This document shows, in pieces, positions 37,053-50,100 of a stretch of 64,000 bases of DNA. The stretch spans positions 14,880,001 through 14,944,000 of the forward strand of contig OU612072.1 in the NCBI GenBank assembly GCA_914767715.1, written 5' to 3'. Below the pieces are notes generated by a model. It saw nothing but the letters and a program-made list of their open reading frames with translations. It had not been told where the DNA came from and did not search any database. How positions within the stretch are numbered: position 1 is the first letter of the stretch; every line of letters starts with the position of its first letter. The DNA comes from Membranipora membranacea. Taxonomy: Eukaryota; Bryozoa; Gymnolaemata; Cheilostomatida; Membraniporidae. Position numbers and translations under genes: made by a program.

Positions 37053-38266
37053 GCTCTGACTTGTTTTACTGTGTTTGAAACGCTACTAAAAACTGAGTGC
37101 TTCAGTTTCACTTTGATGCGCAATTGTGACTGTCGAATGCAAACCAGATAATTCCTGTTACTCATGTTCTCATGATAACAGCATAACTCACTCAGAGTTT
37201 TATCTATTTTATAACCATAGCTGTTTACATAACATCGCTGATAAAACCTGTTATAACATTTATTGTTATAAGTGAACTCAGCTGTTATTTTGTACCAGTG
37301 CGTGATGTGAGCTTGAAAACCCTATCACCGCCATTACTAAAAATTTGACATCATTGTACACTGCGTAAACACATGTATACCAAAACCATATGTGCACTAA
37401 GAACCGGTTAGTATTTAGATATTTATCATATTAGTTTATCATACTCTGAATGTTACAACAGGATATGGTTAGCTCTATCAGACTTGTTTATTAAGCTGAG
37501 GGTTATCCCATCATGTGACATGAGAAGACAACAATTGTGTTATCTAACATATTTTGCATATTGAAGTGACTTTACATTACATACATGATCTGCAGTGAGA
37601 TGTCGAGAATTGTTGTTGGTCTGAGTTTCCAGGTACCATTTTAGCATGTAGAAAGACAACATTCCTACAATCGCAACGAAGCTCGTACATACATTCAGGG
37701 TGGTCAGATCTACCTTCTGCATGTTGATACTGATGTGATTTTACTGGGCAATCAATAAAATTGCATTGTGGGATGTTTCTGAAATCAACCTTTGATGTGA
37801 GCTATTCCGGTCAAAACATTTCTGTCAACCAATGTTTTACCACTTCACATCTGTCTCTGATGGCCACTTATGGATGTATAAGTATATAAATTGCAGTGGA
37901 AATACTTTTGGATGTTTTCTCGGTTTCCCCAGTTTATATAAACAACCATGCTGCACAGGCAGGACAAACATAGCATTCTGGGAGGTTTTCACTGGTACAG
38001 AACTTATGAAAAATTAGGAGGTTTTTGTTGCAAAATCATGACATCAAATAACAATTTGAAGGACGAACAAATAAAGGCAATCAACTGATAGTAATGTTAC
38101 CGAAATGATTGGATGACAATAATTCAATTCCAAGAGCCGAACCAGCTTCTGATCCCACCATCCAATCCATTCATGATGGAATATATCATTGAACTCATAG
38201 GTCTGCGATGCTTTTATCACTTGACACCATAATATCAGGTGTCAGGTGTCCAATTCAGTAGAACAC
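37053..38266. other. Spacer between ankyrin-caspase genes B and C
   Basis: This should contain the promoter of gene B and the 3' flank of gene C. No ORF with recognisable features, no clear TATA element and no match to the flank of A or B was seen. Confidence 0.5.
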
Positions 38267-41022
38267 TCACTCGCTGGATAAAGACTCTTGTTGTGACGGG
38301 AGGTTTTGGTTGGCAGGTGGGAGCATCAGAATCTTGTCAGTGACAGCTTCAAACTTAGGATTCTGATGAGCCACAGCAGGAGGGTTATTTCTCTTCATCT
38401 CATTGACAGCTCGATTGAACATTGTGTAGATATCTGTCTCACCATCACTATACCTGAACTGATTGGCCATGGCACCTGTGAAGACTCCTCGATAAGCCAC
38501 GCCTCCTCTTACTGTAGATAGTAGTAGCAGTGTGTGTGGTCTGGTGAGTGTTATATGCTGGTCCTTCTGAGAATCTGACAGTTGTGTTGGAGCTGGGTCT
38601 TGTGTGGAGGAGGTAGCTGCAGGGCTGACCCGTGTTCTGTCACCACCTTGGCAAGCCTGCATCAGAATAACCTAGAAAAAGGTGGTATGAGATGAGTGTT
38701 TATACATAATACACAGACATTTTGGTGATTATTTGTACAAATACACGCCAATTTAGCTGTTTGTACTCAGCACCAGGGAAAAATCATTTAAGACTCGCTT
38801 ATCATGGTTTGTCACATTTTTGACGGCTTCCTAAATTGAAAAAAATGCTTATGCTCATCTCATGTGTGCCTATTTTAACTGAGGAGCCTTATAAGTGGTT
38901 TATAGAAGCTTAAGTAGGGAAGAAGGAGTTTTAGATGTACTGGAATTGAATGTCTGATTAATCTATTGCCATCAAACATGGGTAACTTACCATCGGAACA
39001 TATTCAGAGAGTCGGTAATTGAACTGATGTAAGACGGAGTTAACAGGTACAGCTTCTCCAGCACCTCCATGTATTGTACCCCTACTACCATGAGCCATCA
39101 GACAGACTATGAGCAGTGAGCAATCAGCTTTTATCCTCTCCAGTGCACTGTCGATCATGTTGTGTAGCTCATTGGCTTTGGACCACTCCATCTTCATCAC
39201 ATCACAACCTGCTTCCTTCAGCCTATGATCTAGATCATCTGCTTCTTCTGCAGCTCCTGGTCGACGGTCTGAGCTGAATAGAATCAAACCGTATCTCTTA
39301 CTCTTCTTCTGTTTGTGTGGGATGACATAACGGGAGCTCAGAGGGGATAACTCCTTTATCTGGTCTACAGTTAGAGACTCTGTCTCTGTGATGTTCTGAA
39401 TCTGAAGCTCCTGATCTAAAGTAAAATAATAAATACCCTGTGTTCAGAAACCTGCAAAGTTGTTTATTGTGTCACATCAACACACATGAATTTACCCCAA
39501 GAACGCATGATTATTTTCAAGTAAAAAATATCCACTCTGAGAGCATGCATGATAAATGTAAAGGGTGGTATCTCCTCTGTACATCATACCTACGCTGTGA
39601 GGTTTTGAGTATATTTTAATATTATTGTATCTTATATCGAATTAGAATGTCAGATAATCCTAATACCAGAATGAGGTAATCTGTCATGCGTATGTTGAGC
39701 CTTTTGTATCCTCGCTGTTGTTCCGTTTTTAATGATCAATCTATGGCAGGTTTTGAGAAATTGAGTATTTCATATTGATGTATTCAATATCAAATTAGAA
39801 TGTCAGTTAATCCTAATACAAAATTGAAGTTACCTTTTTTGTCATCTGTATGTAGGGCCTTTTGTATCCTTGCTGCAGGTCGAAATTTATCGATCGTTCT
39901 CTGGAAGGTTTCACAGTGGATAGCAGGATTGTTGAGTTCAGGTAGAGGAGCTGTGAGTAACTCGAGCCACACATCATTGGTTACAGTACATCTTATTGTT
40001 ATCATTGTGTCTTCTTTGTCCGGATAAGCTGCTGCCTGTAGAACTGTCAGGTCCCTATATTCCTTCATCTGGAGCAGACTGATCCACTGTTCCTCAGATA
40101 CAGATTTATGAATAATCCTCATGATGTCATTTTGTCCTCCATAGACAGCTAAGTGTAGTGGAGTCAACCTGCCGATACAAGTCATCTGTAGAAGTGAGTA
40201 ACTCATTTCCAGGTTCACATGCTCCAATATCTCTCTCACTGACTGTCCATCTCCACTCCTGCATGCCCTGTGTAGAGGTGTGTATCCCCAGTCATCAGTG
40301 ATACTGAGTAGCTGGTAACGTTTATCCTCTCTTACACGCTCTAATATCACTCTCACTAACTGTCCTTCTCCTCCCCCACATGCCATGTGTAGAGGTGTGT
40401 GTCCCCTGTTATCACTGATACTGAGTAGCTGGTAACGTTTATCCTCTCTTACACGCTCTAATATCACTCTCACTAACTGTCCATCTCCTCCCTCACATGC
40501 CCAGTGTAGAGGTGTGTATCCCCAGTCATCAGTGATACTGAGCAGCTGATAGCATGTTTTATCCTCTCTTACACGCTCTAATATCACTCTCTCTAACTGT
40601 CCATATCCACTCCCGAATGCAAGGCTAAGGTGTAGAGGTGTGCGTCCAAAGTAATCACTGTTACTGAGCAGCTGGTAGCACTCATCCTCACTTACAGAGT
40701 CTAATATCACCTTCATCACATCATGTCTTCCAAGCAATGCAAATTTATCGAGTACAGTCCGCTCTCTCTCATCCTTATAACTGAGCAGTGATAGTAACTG
40801 AGTATGTTCCATACTCTTTAGAAATATTGTTATGAGTTCAGTTGGTAAATCTAAGAAGCGACCGTTTATTTCCTGCACAAGTCGAGAGGCAGTATCCTTG
40901 TTATATCCGAGTACTTGTATTAGATGATTCTCCAGTGTACTCTGGTCACAGTAGAGCCGATCATCCTCTCCTATCCAGATAGGATACTGAGTGGTACTGG
41001 TAGCCTCTAACACAGTTGCCAT
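38267..41022 (-). CDS. Ankyrin-repeat caspase-like protein, gene C (3 exons)
   Basis: Exons are 41022-39834, 39415-38991 and 38671-38267, giving 672 residues, the longest of the three. The start MATVLEAT at 41022 was chosen because it aligns with the starts of A and B; an in-frame ATG at 41034 would add MIII. Residues 1-75 are of unknown fold. Six or more ankyrin repeats follow to about 330, with TPLHLSLAFG, TPLHWACEGG, TPLHMACGGG, TPLHRACRSG and TPLHLAVYGG cores and near-identical DNA between repeats. The p20 domain has SSDRRPG and MAHGSRG (His about 505). Exon 3 has QACQGGDR (Cys about 545), the closest of the three to canonical QACRG. A linker with possible Asp cleavage sites (TQD, LSD) leads to the p10 part (VAYRGVF, DIYTMFNRAV). 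The C-terminus (NEMKRNNP to QQESLSSE) differs from A and B. Confidence 0.88.
39635..39770 (-). repeat. Decayed tandem duplicate of the exon-1 3' end in intron 1, gene C
   Basis: Third occurrence of the intronic exon relic (gttgagccttttgtatcctcgc), at the same distance from the exon as in A and B. Confidence 0.75.
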
Positions 41023-41034
41023 GATTATGATCAT

Positions 41035-43273
41035 AATATTCAGAACTTATTACGAGGGAAGCTTCAGCTTACAGCAAAAAATAAGTAGTGTAATGAGATA
41101 TGTACTGAATCGTAAGAATTGTGGTGAAGATTTGTGTAGTTTGATTTTAGTCATTGTTGAACAGCAAATTAAAAAAATGATCAAACACTTCTCATTTTAT
41201 TTATTCATTACTTGGATTACGTTACCCTGATCATGAGCTTGAATGATTTTCAATGCATTAAACTTTGCAAAAATTTCTATGAATAGCCTTGAAATTTCCA
41301 ACTTTACCAACTTGACGATCGCGCATTCAAGCTGAATAGCATGGAAATTTCCGTGACGTAGGTTTTCAAAGAATAAAAAAAAAACTACCCCATGTGACAA
41401 ATCATGTGAGGTTCTCAAAACTGCACACACAAATATAGATATCTTGAGTAACAAGCATTTATACTTTGGCCGATGTTCATGATCGTACACACCCCTCCCA
41501 CAAAAACAAGCAAAGTGTAGCAGACAAGTAGTTGAAAATTCTCAATCTTCCTAAAAATTTGAGGAACTGGGGAACTGTCACTGTGAAATCACTCAGATTC
41601 CTAATACTTTGGCTGCTCTCCCATGCAATAAGTACACAGTCATATTCAAATACTTAAAAATCTAACAATTGTTTGCTCTAAGATTTGCTGGCACCAACAG
41701 AAATCTCTGTTAAGTCTGGGAGTTATCCTACAATGTGACATGAGAAGCCAACAAATTGTATTGATGAAATAAATTATACATACATGACAAACTGAAATTT
41801 TACAACAAAGTGTAGAGAGATGTCATATCTTACCTGATATTAATCAAGTTTTCGCTGGTGCAGAACATATTTAAATAGTGTTCAGGGGGTGTACATATAC
41901 TTAGTTGTGAAAATAACACTTTATTTTAGAAAAGAAAACGGACAGGATTGGTTAAAATGCCAATCATTAAAACCGATAAGAACTGCTAACTGAAGAGAAA
42001 GACATAAAAAATGAAAGACTTAGTTTGAGGCTGCTATTTTGTATCACATCAATATTTTATTCTATCATGTGAGCAAATTCCTGCTTTAGAATCCAAATAT
42101 ATGCATTATTCTTTATGAAATTTGCTAACATTTTGCAAGTTCCTAAACTGCGACTTTTGAAGTTCACAGCTTTTAATTTTGGTTTCATCGCTTTATTTGC
42201 TGATCAAATCGTATTTCACAACACTAATTCCTCAAATAAATAAAGTTTTGTCGCTTAAACTTTCTGCTTTTCCAATTTATACAAGAATTACAGATGGGAT
42301 GTAGAATAAGAGTTTTCAAGCCTAAATGTTGTCAGAACTCACCGTCTATTGGACATAAAGTTACGCAGCTCAGGAATTTAAATACAAGTATGTCGATGAT
42401 CTACATCCTCCTTAAGAGAGGAATGTGTAGGAAAATCATCAGGTATCAACATATTCGGTTAGAGTCTTATCGGGTACGAGTATTTTGGCGGCCGTGATGC
42501 ATTTTAGAGTTACGGTTATGACGTAGATAATGGTTTTCTTTTACCAAGTACCGTTCCGGTCCTTTATTATCTGTTATAACTATAACAAAGAGTAACAAAT
42601 TTAGCTACGAGACAAACATAGAGTTTTTATTAAAAAATGATGACATGTTACTGAAATGTTTTGACGTGTGGTACAAAATAATACCTGAATCAAATGATGA
42701 AGTTGCAGCCCGTTGATTGATTGTGCAGCAATAATTGATGTCAGAAAAAAAGTAGTGGTCTACACACGGACTATAAATAAGTCCATCGCCCGACAAGCTG
42801 GTTATCTCCGCCCCTTTGTTTCGCGCAGCGTATTCAATACGATCGATCTTGTCCTAACGAGTCGAGTCCCACGATAAAATGCTCTCATCGGGGTTTCAAG
42901 ATTGATTGTATACCTCTCCTATATATAATAGATTCTCTAGTCTGGAACTCAAGTTAAAATGTCTGAGGTGCTACATTACCAAATTTTGGTGTTTCTATGT
43001 CACCTCTCCGCGCAGACGCAGCACAGGATATAAATGATAATTGATGCTTGGTGAAGTTAAGGTAATAACAGAGTTGATTATATATCTTGGAGTTTCTTTT
43101 GAAGAGTAGTTTTTATTGCGAGTATACAAAACTGTCGGGTCATAAGAATAATGAGTTAGGTTGGACAATGTACACAGGCCATCACCATGTAGATCACTGG
43201 GAAATGATGCTATGAAGCTAGTTCCGGATTTTATAGTGAAGCTGGCCGTGTCACCAGCTACTCTGTAGCAGAG
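41035..43273. other. 5' flank of gene C and intergenic DNA, no supported gene
   Basis: No domain-bearing ORF was found. A 93-codon minus-strand ORF at 42995-43276 looks protein-like in composition but matches nothing I recognise and has no supporting exon. Confidence 0.5.
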
Positions 43274-43643
43274 CACAATGGATGTACATCTCTACACTGG
43301 GCATGTGGGGGGGAGGGGGGGGGGAATAAACAGTCAGTGTGAGTGATACTAGAGAATGTTACTCAGGACATGCAGTATTCACTTCTATTGATGACAGATA
43401 ACTTTGAGAGGATTACTCCACTAGACTCGGCCGCATTGAAGGACACAAAATGATATATTTAGGATTATTCGTGGGTTCATATCTGAGAATGGATGGATCA
43501 GTCTACTTCAGATAAACGACAATGATGACCTGATAGGACTACAGAGTGCTATGTCTGCGGATAATGAAAGTGCAATGATGACCATTAGAGATCCTGAAAC
43601 TAACTGGTGGCTGGATTTACTTTCAAATCTCTATCGGAGTTAA
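43274..43643 (+). pseudogene. Decayed ankyrin-caspase exon-1 fragment, inverted relative to the cluster
   Basis: On the plus strand the text reads AEHNGCTSLHWACGG (43274 onwards), then after a G-rich run a VTQDMQYSLLLMTDN-type piece. Finally, at 43527-43643, DLIGLQSAMSADNESAMMTI continues into RDPETNWWLDLL and a stop. These align in order with TPLHWACGGG, EMSYSLLQMT and DLTVLQAAAYPDKEDTMITI of genes A-C. Several stops and frameshifts lie between them, and a run of G (about 43305-43322) has replaced part of a repeat. Orientation is opposite to the three intact genes, so an inversion was involved. Confidence 0.8.
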
Positions 43644-44193
43644 AGCGTTTGCGGCGCAGTAAAGCATACAATGATATGTCACATCAGTTCTGCTGCAGAC
43701 TTTCCAATACATTTTGATAGAGAGTTACAGCAAGTGTATACCCAATCATGATGGTAAACAGTTCAGCAACAACTGAGCGTCGATATAAAATATTCTCTAT
43801 CATTTCATTGAGAATTGGTAGTCACAGCGCCACTGTCACGATGGCATGTATCACATACTTTTTCCCAATAAAAAAGTGGTTGTCATTTTCGTTATTTTTG
43901 TTAAATTTATTGGTATCACAGGCTTGCTTCACAACCACATACAGGCAAATAATGAGAACAAATTGAAGTCTTTCTACTTTAGACTGTTCCTCATTCACTC
44001 AAATAGCGGCTGAATGCTATCATTTCCAGCAGAACATAACTGAAACCGAAATAAAACTTACAAAGCATAAGAACAAAAGTTTGAAGAATGAGCAAAAACC
44101 AAGAGACAGTTATTGTATTACATACCTCCAAAAAACGAGGGTCCGGAGTACATTCCAAAAATATGAAAAAAGTATATCACTAATATTGAGCAA

Positions 44194-47100
44194 CTAAGAG
44201 CTACCGTCGCGCACACTGATGCCGCGAGAGAATGTTCTCCAGCCTGTTTTAGGTACAGCTCCAGCGTTAGGATCTATGGGGCCGGTTAGCATCGGCCCGT
44301 TATGTCTCAAACCTCGTCGGTCTCTTAGGGCTATCTTTACTTGCTCATGAATCTACAAACATAAGAATAAACAAGGGTGAGCTCATGCATTTTGAAGGTG
44401 AGAATGATACCCATCCCATAACACGGCAGACTAAGAGAGAAATTCCAATCGCATTTTGAACCTAAGGAATGTATCAAAAGTTATTGACGAGCTTTGGACA
44501 GGCGAGCTAACTTAATTGATTTGACTAGGAAGAATTATTGAATAACAGGTAGAGACTCAACGCAACAGAGAGATTTTTGGAAAGAGTAGCATAGATTGAA
44601 AGACGTTAACTTCAAAGCTTAGCCTGACATACAGAAAACAGGAAACATCTCAAAGCACATGTATTTATTCTCGGGGTGGCAACCAAGAAAAAAGCATTTA
44701 TTCTCGTCAGTAATAGATAAGAAAACAGGATAGGACAGATTTAGACATGAAGCAATATTGAAGTACTAAAGATAAGCTGTTTATCTTTCAAGCACATTCT
44801 TCCTTAGCCAATGTGTTGGCTCTGATTTGTGGGTTGGGCAAACCAATCCAACCAACCAATCAGAGCCAACACATCAGCTAAAATTTCTTCTCTCATTTTC
44901 TCAACATTGTAGATCAAATATATATAGATAGAATTGATACCTAAATGAGGCTCTTTTTAAGACAAACATTTCATTACAGTAAGTAGTATGTTATTGAAAG
45001 CATGATGAGGAACAATGAAGCTATAGTATAGGTGAGACATGAGAAAGCCCCTTACTACCCAAAAGAAGACAGTTGGGAACTTGAGCTAGTTATAATGAGT
45101 ATACCAATTCTCATTAACATGCAGTTGTAGGGTATACACTGGCATAGGTCGATGAAGTATAGCTTTGATTGCTTTCGCCTAGAGAATTGAAGGGCATGGT
45201 TATGAATTAGACCAATCATACCTTAGGAGTAGAAGGTTTGTGATAATTGAAGCGATTACCATGGAATGAGCGAATGCTCATGACAGTTTTTCTCTTGCAA
45301 TTATGTTGACACCTTGGATTAAAAATTTTCCGTACAAACAGACAACTTTTAGAATCAGACTGACTCTAGCTCATAATCAAAATGGATATTAGAATCAACT
45401 TAAGTTTTTATTGATTCTGTGATAGTTCCCCAACTTCAACTATTTTATCGGTGTTTGACTTTCACTGAGCTGAGCAAAATATACTTAATAGCTAGCGTTC
45501 AATCAACAAGCTTAGCCCCAGGGAGACAATCGAAAACGATTTAAATGCTGTCGAACAGTCATTGAGCATATCCGTTACACTGTTACCAGCAAAATGTACG
45601 ATCAGTAATGAATGCAGAGAACAGTAAAGTTCCTGTATCTACCTACAAATGATAAAGGCATACCTTTTGCTTATCCTGAGTTAGAATTTTATTAAACTCT
45701 TGTTCCTCTAAGCAGGCTTTGTATTTAGCGTGTGCTTTCCTCTCCACCGTGTTAGCTCTCTGTTTCATTGTGCTACAAGGCAAACCATAAACAGATAATA
45801 ACAGCTATGCATTTGCATGGTTATTTTCAAAATAAATGTTATTTTAGAAGCTGAAGCAGCAGCTCAATATCATAGTGTGGAATATCAAAATTTGGCTCCT
45901 CTATTCAAACATTCCCAACTAGGAAAAATTGTTCCACAAATACTGGACATAATTTTTTTATTAGAAATAGGTGTCAAGATACTCAAGAACGCCTCACTTA
46001 CGCCCAGACAACCAACCAAAGATTGGGATAATAGTCTATAAAAAATTGCCTGTAGGGTAACTATTATGCTAATTAGGTGGAACTATTCTCCTACCCCCTG
46101 TTCACTGAACCTGAGACTTGCCCTAACCATCACTTCTTTATTATTCCAAAACCAATGCACCTGCCAGAAGTTGTGTCACCAATGAACCCGCAACATAAGA
46201 ATCCATGCTGATCGCAATCATCACAACAGTCAACATAGCATCCATACCCGAACCAGATAAGAACTGCGTCTACTCAGTATCAGGGCTCTTCTATCCCTTC
46301 AGTGCATGAAAGAGTCCTGGAGAGAACAATATGTGTTACTATAATTTTGTTTACCTGGCTATTGGCGCAAGTTTCTTATCCCCTGGTGTAGCTATAAGTA
46401 TGTGTTGTAGAGTATTTTTGACGGCCATCGCAGGCTTGCTGGACATAATCTCATCGATTGTTTTACCAGGAAAGAGACGAGATGTGAGGGAGATTGTGTT
46501 CTCTTGGTCTGGGTTTAGTAACATGGAGGTGAGGATATCATGCCTAGCGCCGCTGTGGTTCTGAAAAAGAGTACAGTACAACGACACTATTTATTGTGCT
46601 GCCTTAGCCATGTCTATGTCTCAGTCAAATATCAAATATGGTGTGATGCCCTGTTATTGGGACTTGAAAATGACAATAAATGAAAAAACTGATCAGTTCA
46701 TCTCATTCACTATACTTTTGATTGACAATATAACATCCCTAATCAAAATTTCCCACTTTCATAATTTGTGGCGTCATGAATCCATAACTATTCGGTTTCA
46801 GGTCTTATTTTGAGAGTTAAACTGTAATGCTGATTTATATTTCTTAACTTCAGTCTCCAGAAATGGTGTTTAACTAATGGTTATATTACTAGGATGGGTA
46901 ATTTATCGTTTACTGCAAAGGCACAGCCTGACTTAGAACCAGAGAACACAAGTTATCTTACCTCGAGCATGTATCTAGCTCTCGCTCTTGAGAGGTAATA
47001 ATGTGATATCCTCGGATTGTTTCTGATAGCTAGGCTGAAGCGTGACTCAGATTCGGTGTAGTTTTTATTCTGATACTCGTACGTACCGTACTCGTTATGA

Positions 47101-50100
47101 ATGACTGAGATCCTAACTCTAACTGTGTCATCAGACGGGTCGATCTCCAGAGCCTGATGGTAGTCGGCCAACGCAAACTGATAATCCCCGGTACGGAAAA
47201 AACAATCTGTAACAATAGTTCGGACTTAAAGACTACCCAAAGACCAATGCATGTTATAGTCAGGCAGTTACTTCTGATGAAGTTTTGTCAGATTTACATG
47301 CTAAAAAAATCAATGCCCTACTTGGCACGAATTATTGATGGTGGCAAAAGTGCCTCACTCATAAGTGACAGCCTGACTATAACATGCTTTGGTCCTCGGG
47401 TAGTCTTTGGGTTTTGAGTTTATTGGTGTATCTGATATCATGGTGTTGATAAAAACTAATGCTCACAGATTGAAGACCAATCCTCAAATGGAAGGTAGCA
47501 ACTTAAATGATTTTACTCATTCAGTTTTGAGGTTTTGTTGTCAACAAGCACTGGTTTTGTTGGCACTAGTAGGTTTTTAGTGCACTTGATGGGGAAAGAA
47601 GTTTAATCAATTTTATCCTTTTCGTTTTATTACCAAAAATCGGTAGGAGAGGGTTGTAACTGACATTGCCAACCATTTTATGCCTGAACGAAGCCTGAGG
47701 ACTGCTGAATTTACATCTTATTTTCAGGGGAGGGGATAGAGGAGTCTACCCGACCAAATAACTCACCTCCTCTATTTACATATAGACCCTTCTCTCTCTG
47801 TTCTCCTTTCAAGGCCTTGTTGAGCAACATTATAGCTTCTTCATAAAATCGTTTCTAATAATAGACAAAATAGGTGAATCTCAGAGATTTAAAGAAAACA
47901 GAGTCTCAACCGGTGAGTGACCGACTTCTTCACCATCATTATTTGAAAGTTGAAAATAAAGATTGACAAATTTTATCTTTGGTCGACTGTTCAGGAATAT
48001 TTTTTAATAAAATTTGACGGAATTGTAGTAATGTGTCTGGATCATCGCCTGGCAGCAATGAAAATCAAACAATACAACTTAGACAAAAGACTGTATGGGA
48101 TGAACTACTATTCAAAACTGTAAAAGAAATGGTATTATGGTATATTAGACAGATAACCAATTAATATGAAGACAGCCTAAATGTTTCGGCCTTATATTGG
48201 CAAGATGGCATTGAGCGATGCAAGTAGATTCCATATTCAGACCCCTAGGTAAGAATGATCTTAGTTACTGCTGATTAATGGTTTTCTGTAGAGAGTAGAT
48301 TCTGAAAAGCTGACACAAACCTGGAAGCACTGTATGGCAAAGTCGTTATAAGTGAGCAGGAGTTGTCTCTGCGCATCCTGATATACGGGGGAAGTCTCAT
48401 CGTGATTTGTCTTGTCTAGAGCCAATAAGTAGTCGTCTACTGCAGAGTTGAAGTCTGATAGATGCCTGTGTAAAGCCCCTCTAAAAATAACGAAAACCTA
48501 TGAGATTCTGAGAAGTAAACATAGATATTTATTGTAAATACTTTAGGAATAGCAATAATGTTGGTCTTTAAATTAGGGCGTGGTATTACCTATCAGTGAG
48601 TTCCGGGAAGAAGAGAATGTCCATGATCTCAAACATTTACACATATAAGGTCTTCTAGTTAATATGGCAAAGGCTGTTGCCTGTGACATGATCAGCCGAG
48701 GGAGAGCAACTTTAAGCGAATCAGCCATAAGATCAATACTGACATAATATATTTAATTACCTTACCTGATATTATGGAGTAAAGCACACCGTTACCAAAC
48801 CCTGTGATAGGAATGAAACACAAACTGCAAAACTCACAAGGTTGTACCACTAACTATTAGATCACTTCACACGGCTAACACCTTACCTGATATTATGGAA
48901 TTCTGCATGTGTTGGGTCATACTCTATAGCCATAGATATTTTATGTAGGGCATCTCTATGGCGTTTCTGTAGGGCCAGCTGTACTGCTGCCGTGTGACAG
49001 CGATCGGCCTCCTGTCTGAACTCTGACATGATCTGCTTAGCCTCGTCGTGATCCGGGTCCAGCACTAAAGCGTCTTTCAGGTCGAAGTAGCATAAAGCTA
49101 TCTTTAACATAAACACCCACAAAAAATCTTAAAATTTTCTAACTTCTAACAGGGACATAGATGCTGATCGTCATGTTGTTGAAATGACTAGTGATGCAAG
49201 ATTTTAAGTAAGTGTAGTTTAAGTTATAGTACGCTTTTGCGTTGCGTTTCAGATTGAAGCCTTTGACATAGAATGTCACCAGATTTGAGCTGCCTAGTGA
49301 TATCCTCTGTAATATCAGTGGGTGAAACCAAGGAGTTAGAGTTAGTTGTCTTTAACTCCTTGGTGAAAAGCAAAAGTGCGCTATCACTTCAATGATCCGG
49401 CAAGACATATGCACATTATTCCATAATGTGTCATGCATAGCGTAGTTCTTGTTCAACATGACCGGTGATTGGGATGGAATTTTTCACATCTGTCATTATG
49501 GGCGTCAGATAAAACCACTAAATTTGGATGAAAACAATTGTTTTATTGATTTAAGAATATATGGCAAGAATATCTAGGAAGGGAGAAAGAACCCTTGAAT
49601 TTTTGAATTATTGGCTGGAACCTTGATTTTGCCGAATGACTATGGTTGTTGTAGCTTTGATCTCGCTGGGTAATGAATGTCAACATGTTAAGTGTGAGAC
49701 CAAATACTTGAAATTCATTAAAAATTGCTGTTACACTATACTAGTTGGAGAAGAAAACATATCCTTACATTTTTGAACATAAGGTGAAGACGACTTCTCA
49801 TGACGTAGAGATCAGTGTTAGATTTCTCTTCTTCTAACCTCCTGTTCACGAGAGCCAGACATTCTCCGTGTCTCTCTAAGGCAGCCAGGCAAGCGATGCT
49901 ATAATCATCAATAAAAAGTTTTCTCATTACTTTGGAAGCTCATATTTTAAACTACCATGAACATCCTCATCGCTATATGGGAGGTTTTTTATAAGCTACC
50001 TTTAAGTGACATGGGTGAGAGCTATACACTCGATACAACAAGCCCTCTGTTAGCGAGAAACTGAAATCATTGGTTAGTATATTATCCATCAGGTACAGGG

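Noticed and set aside
42995-43276. 93-codon minus-strand ORF with protein-like composition
   Set aside because: No recognisable domain and no supporting exon; it overlaps the edge of the plus-strand ankyrin relic.
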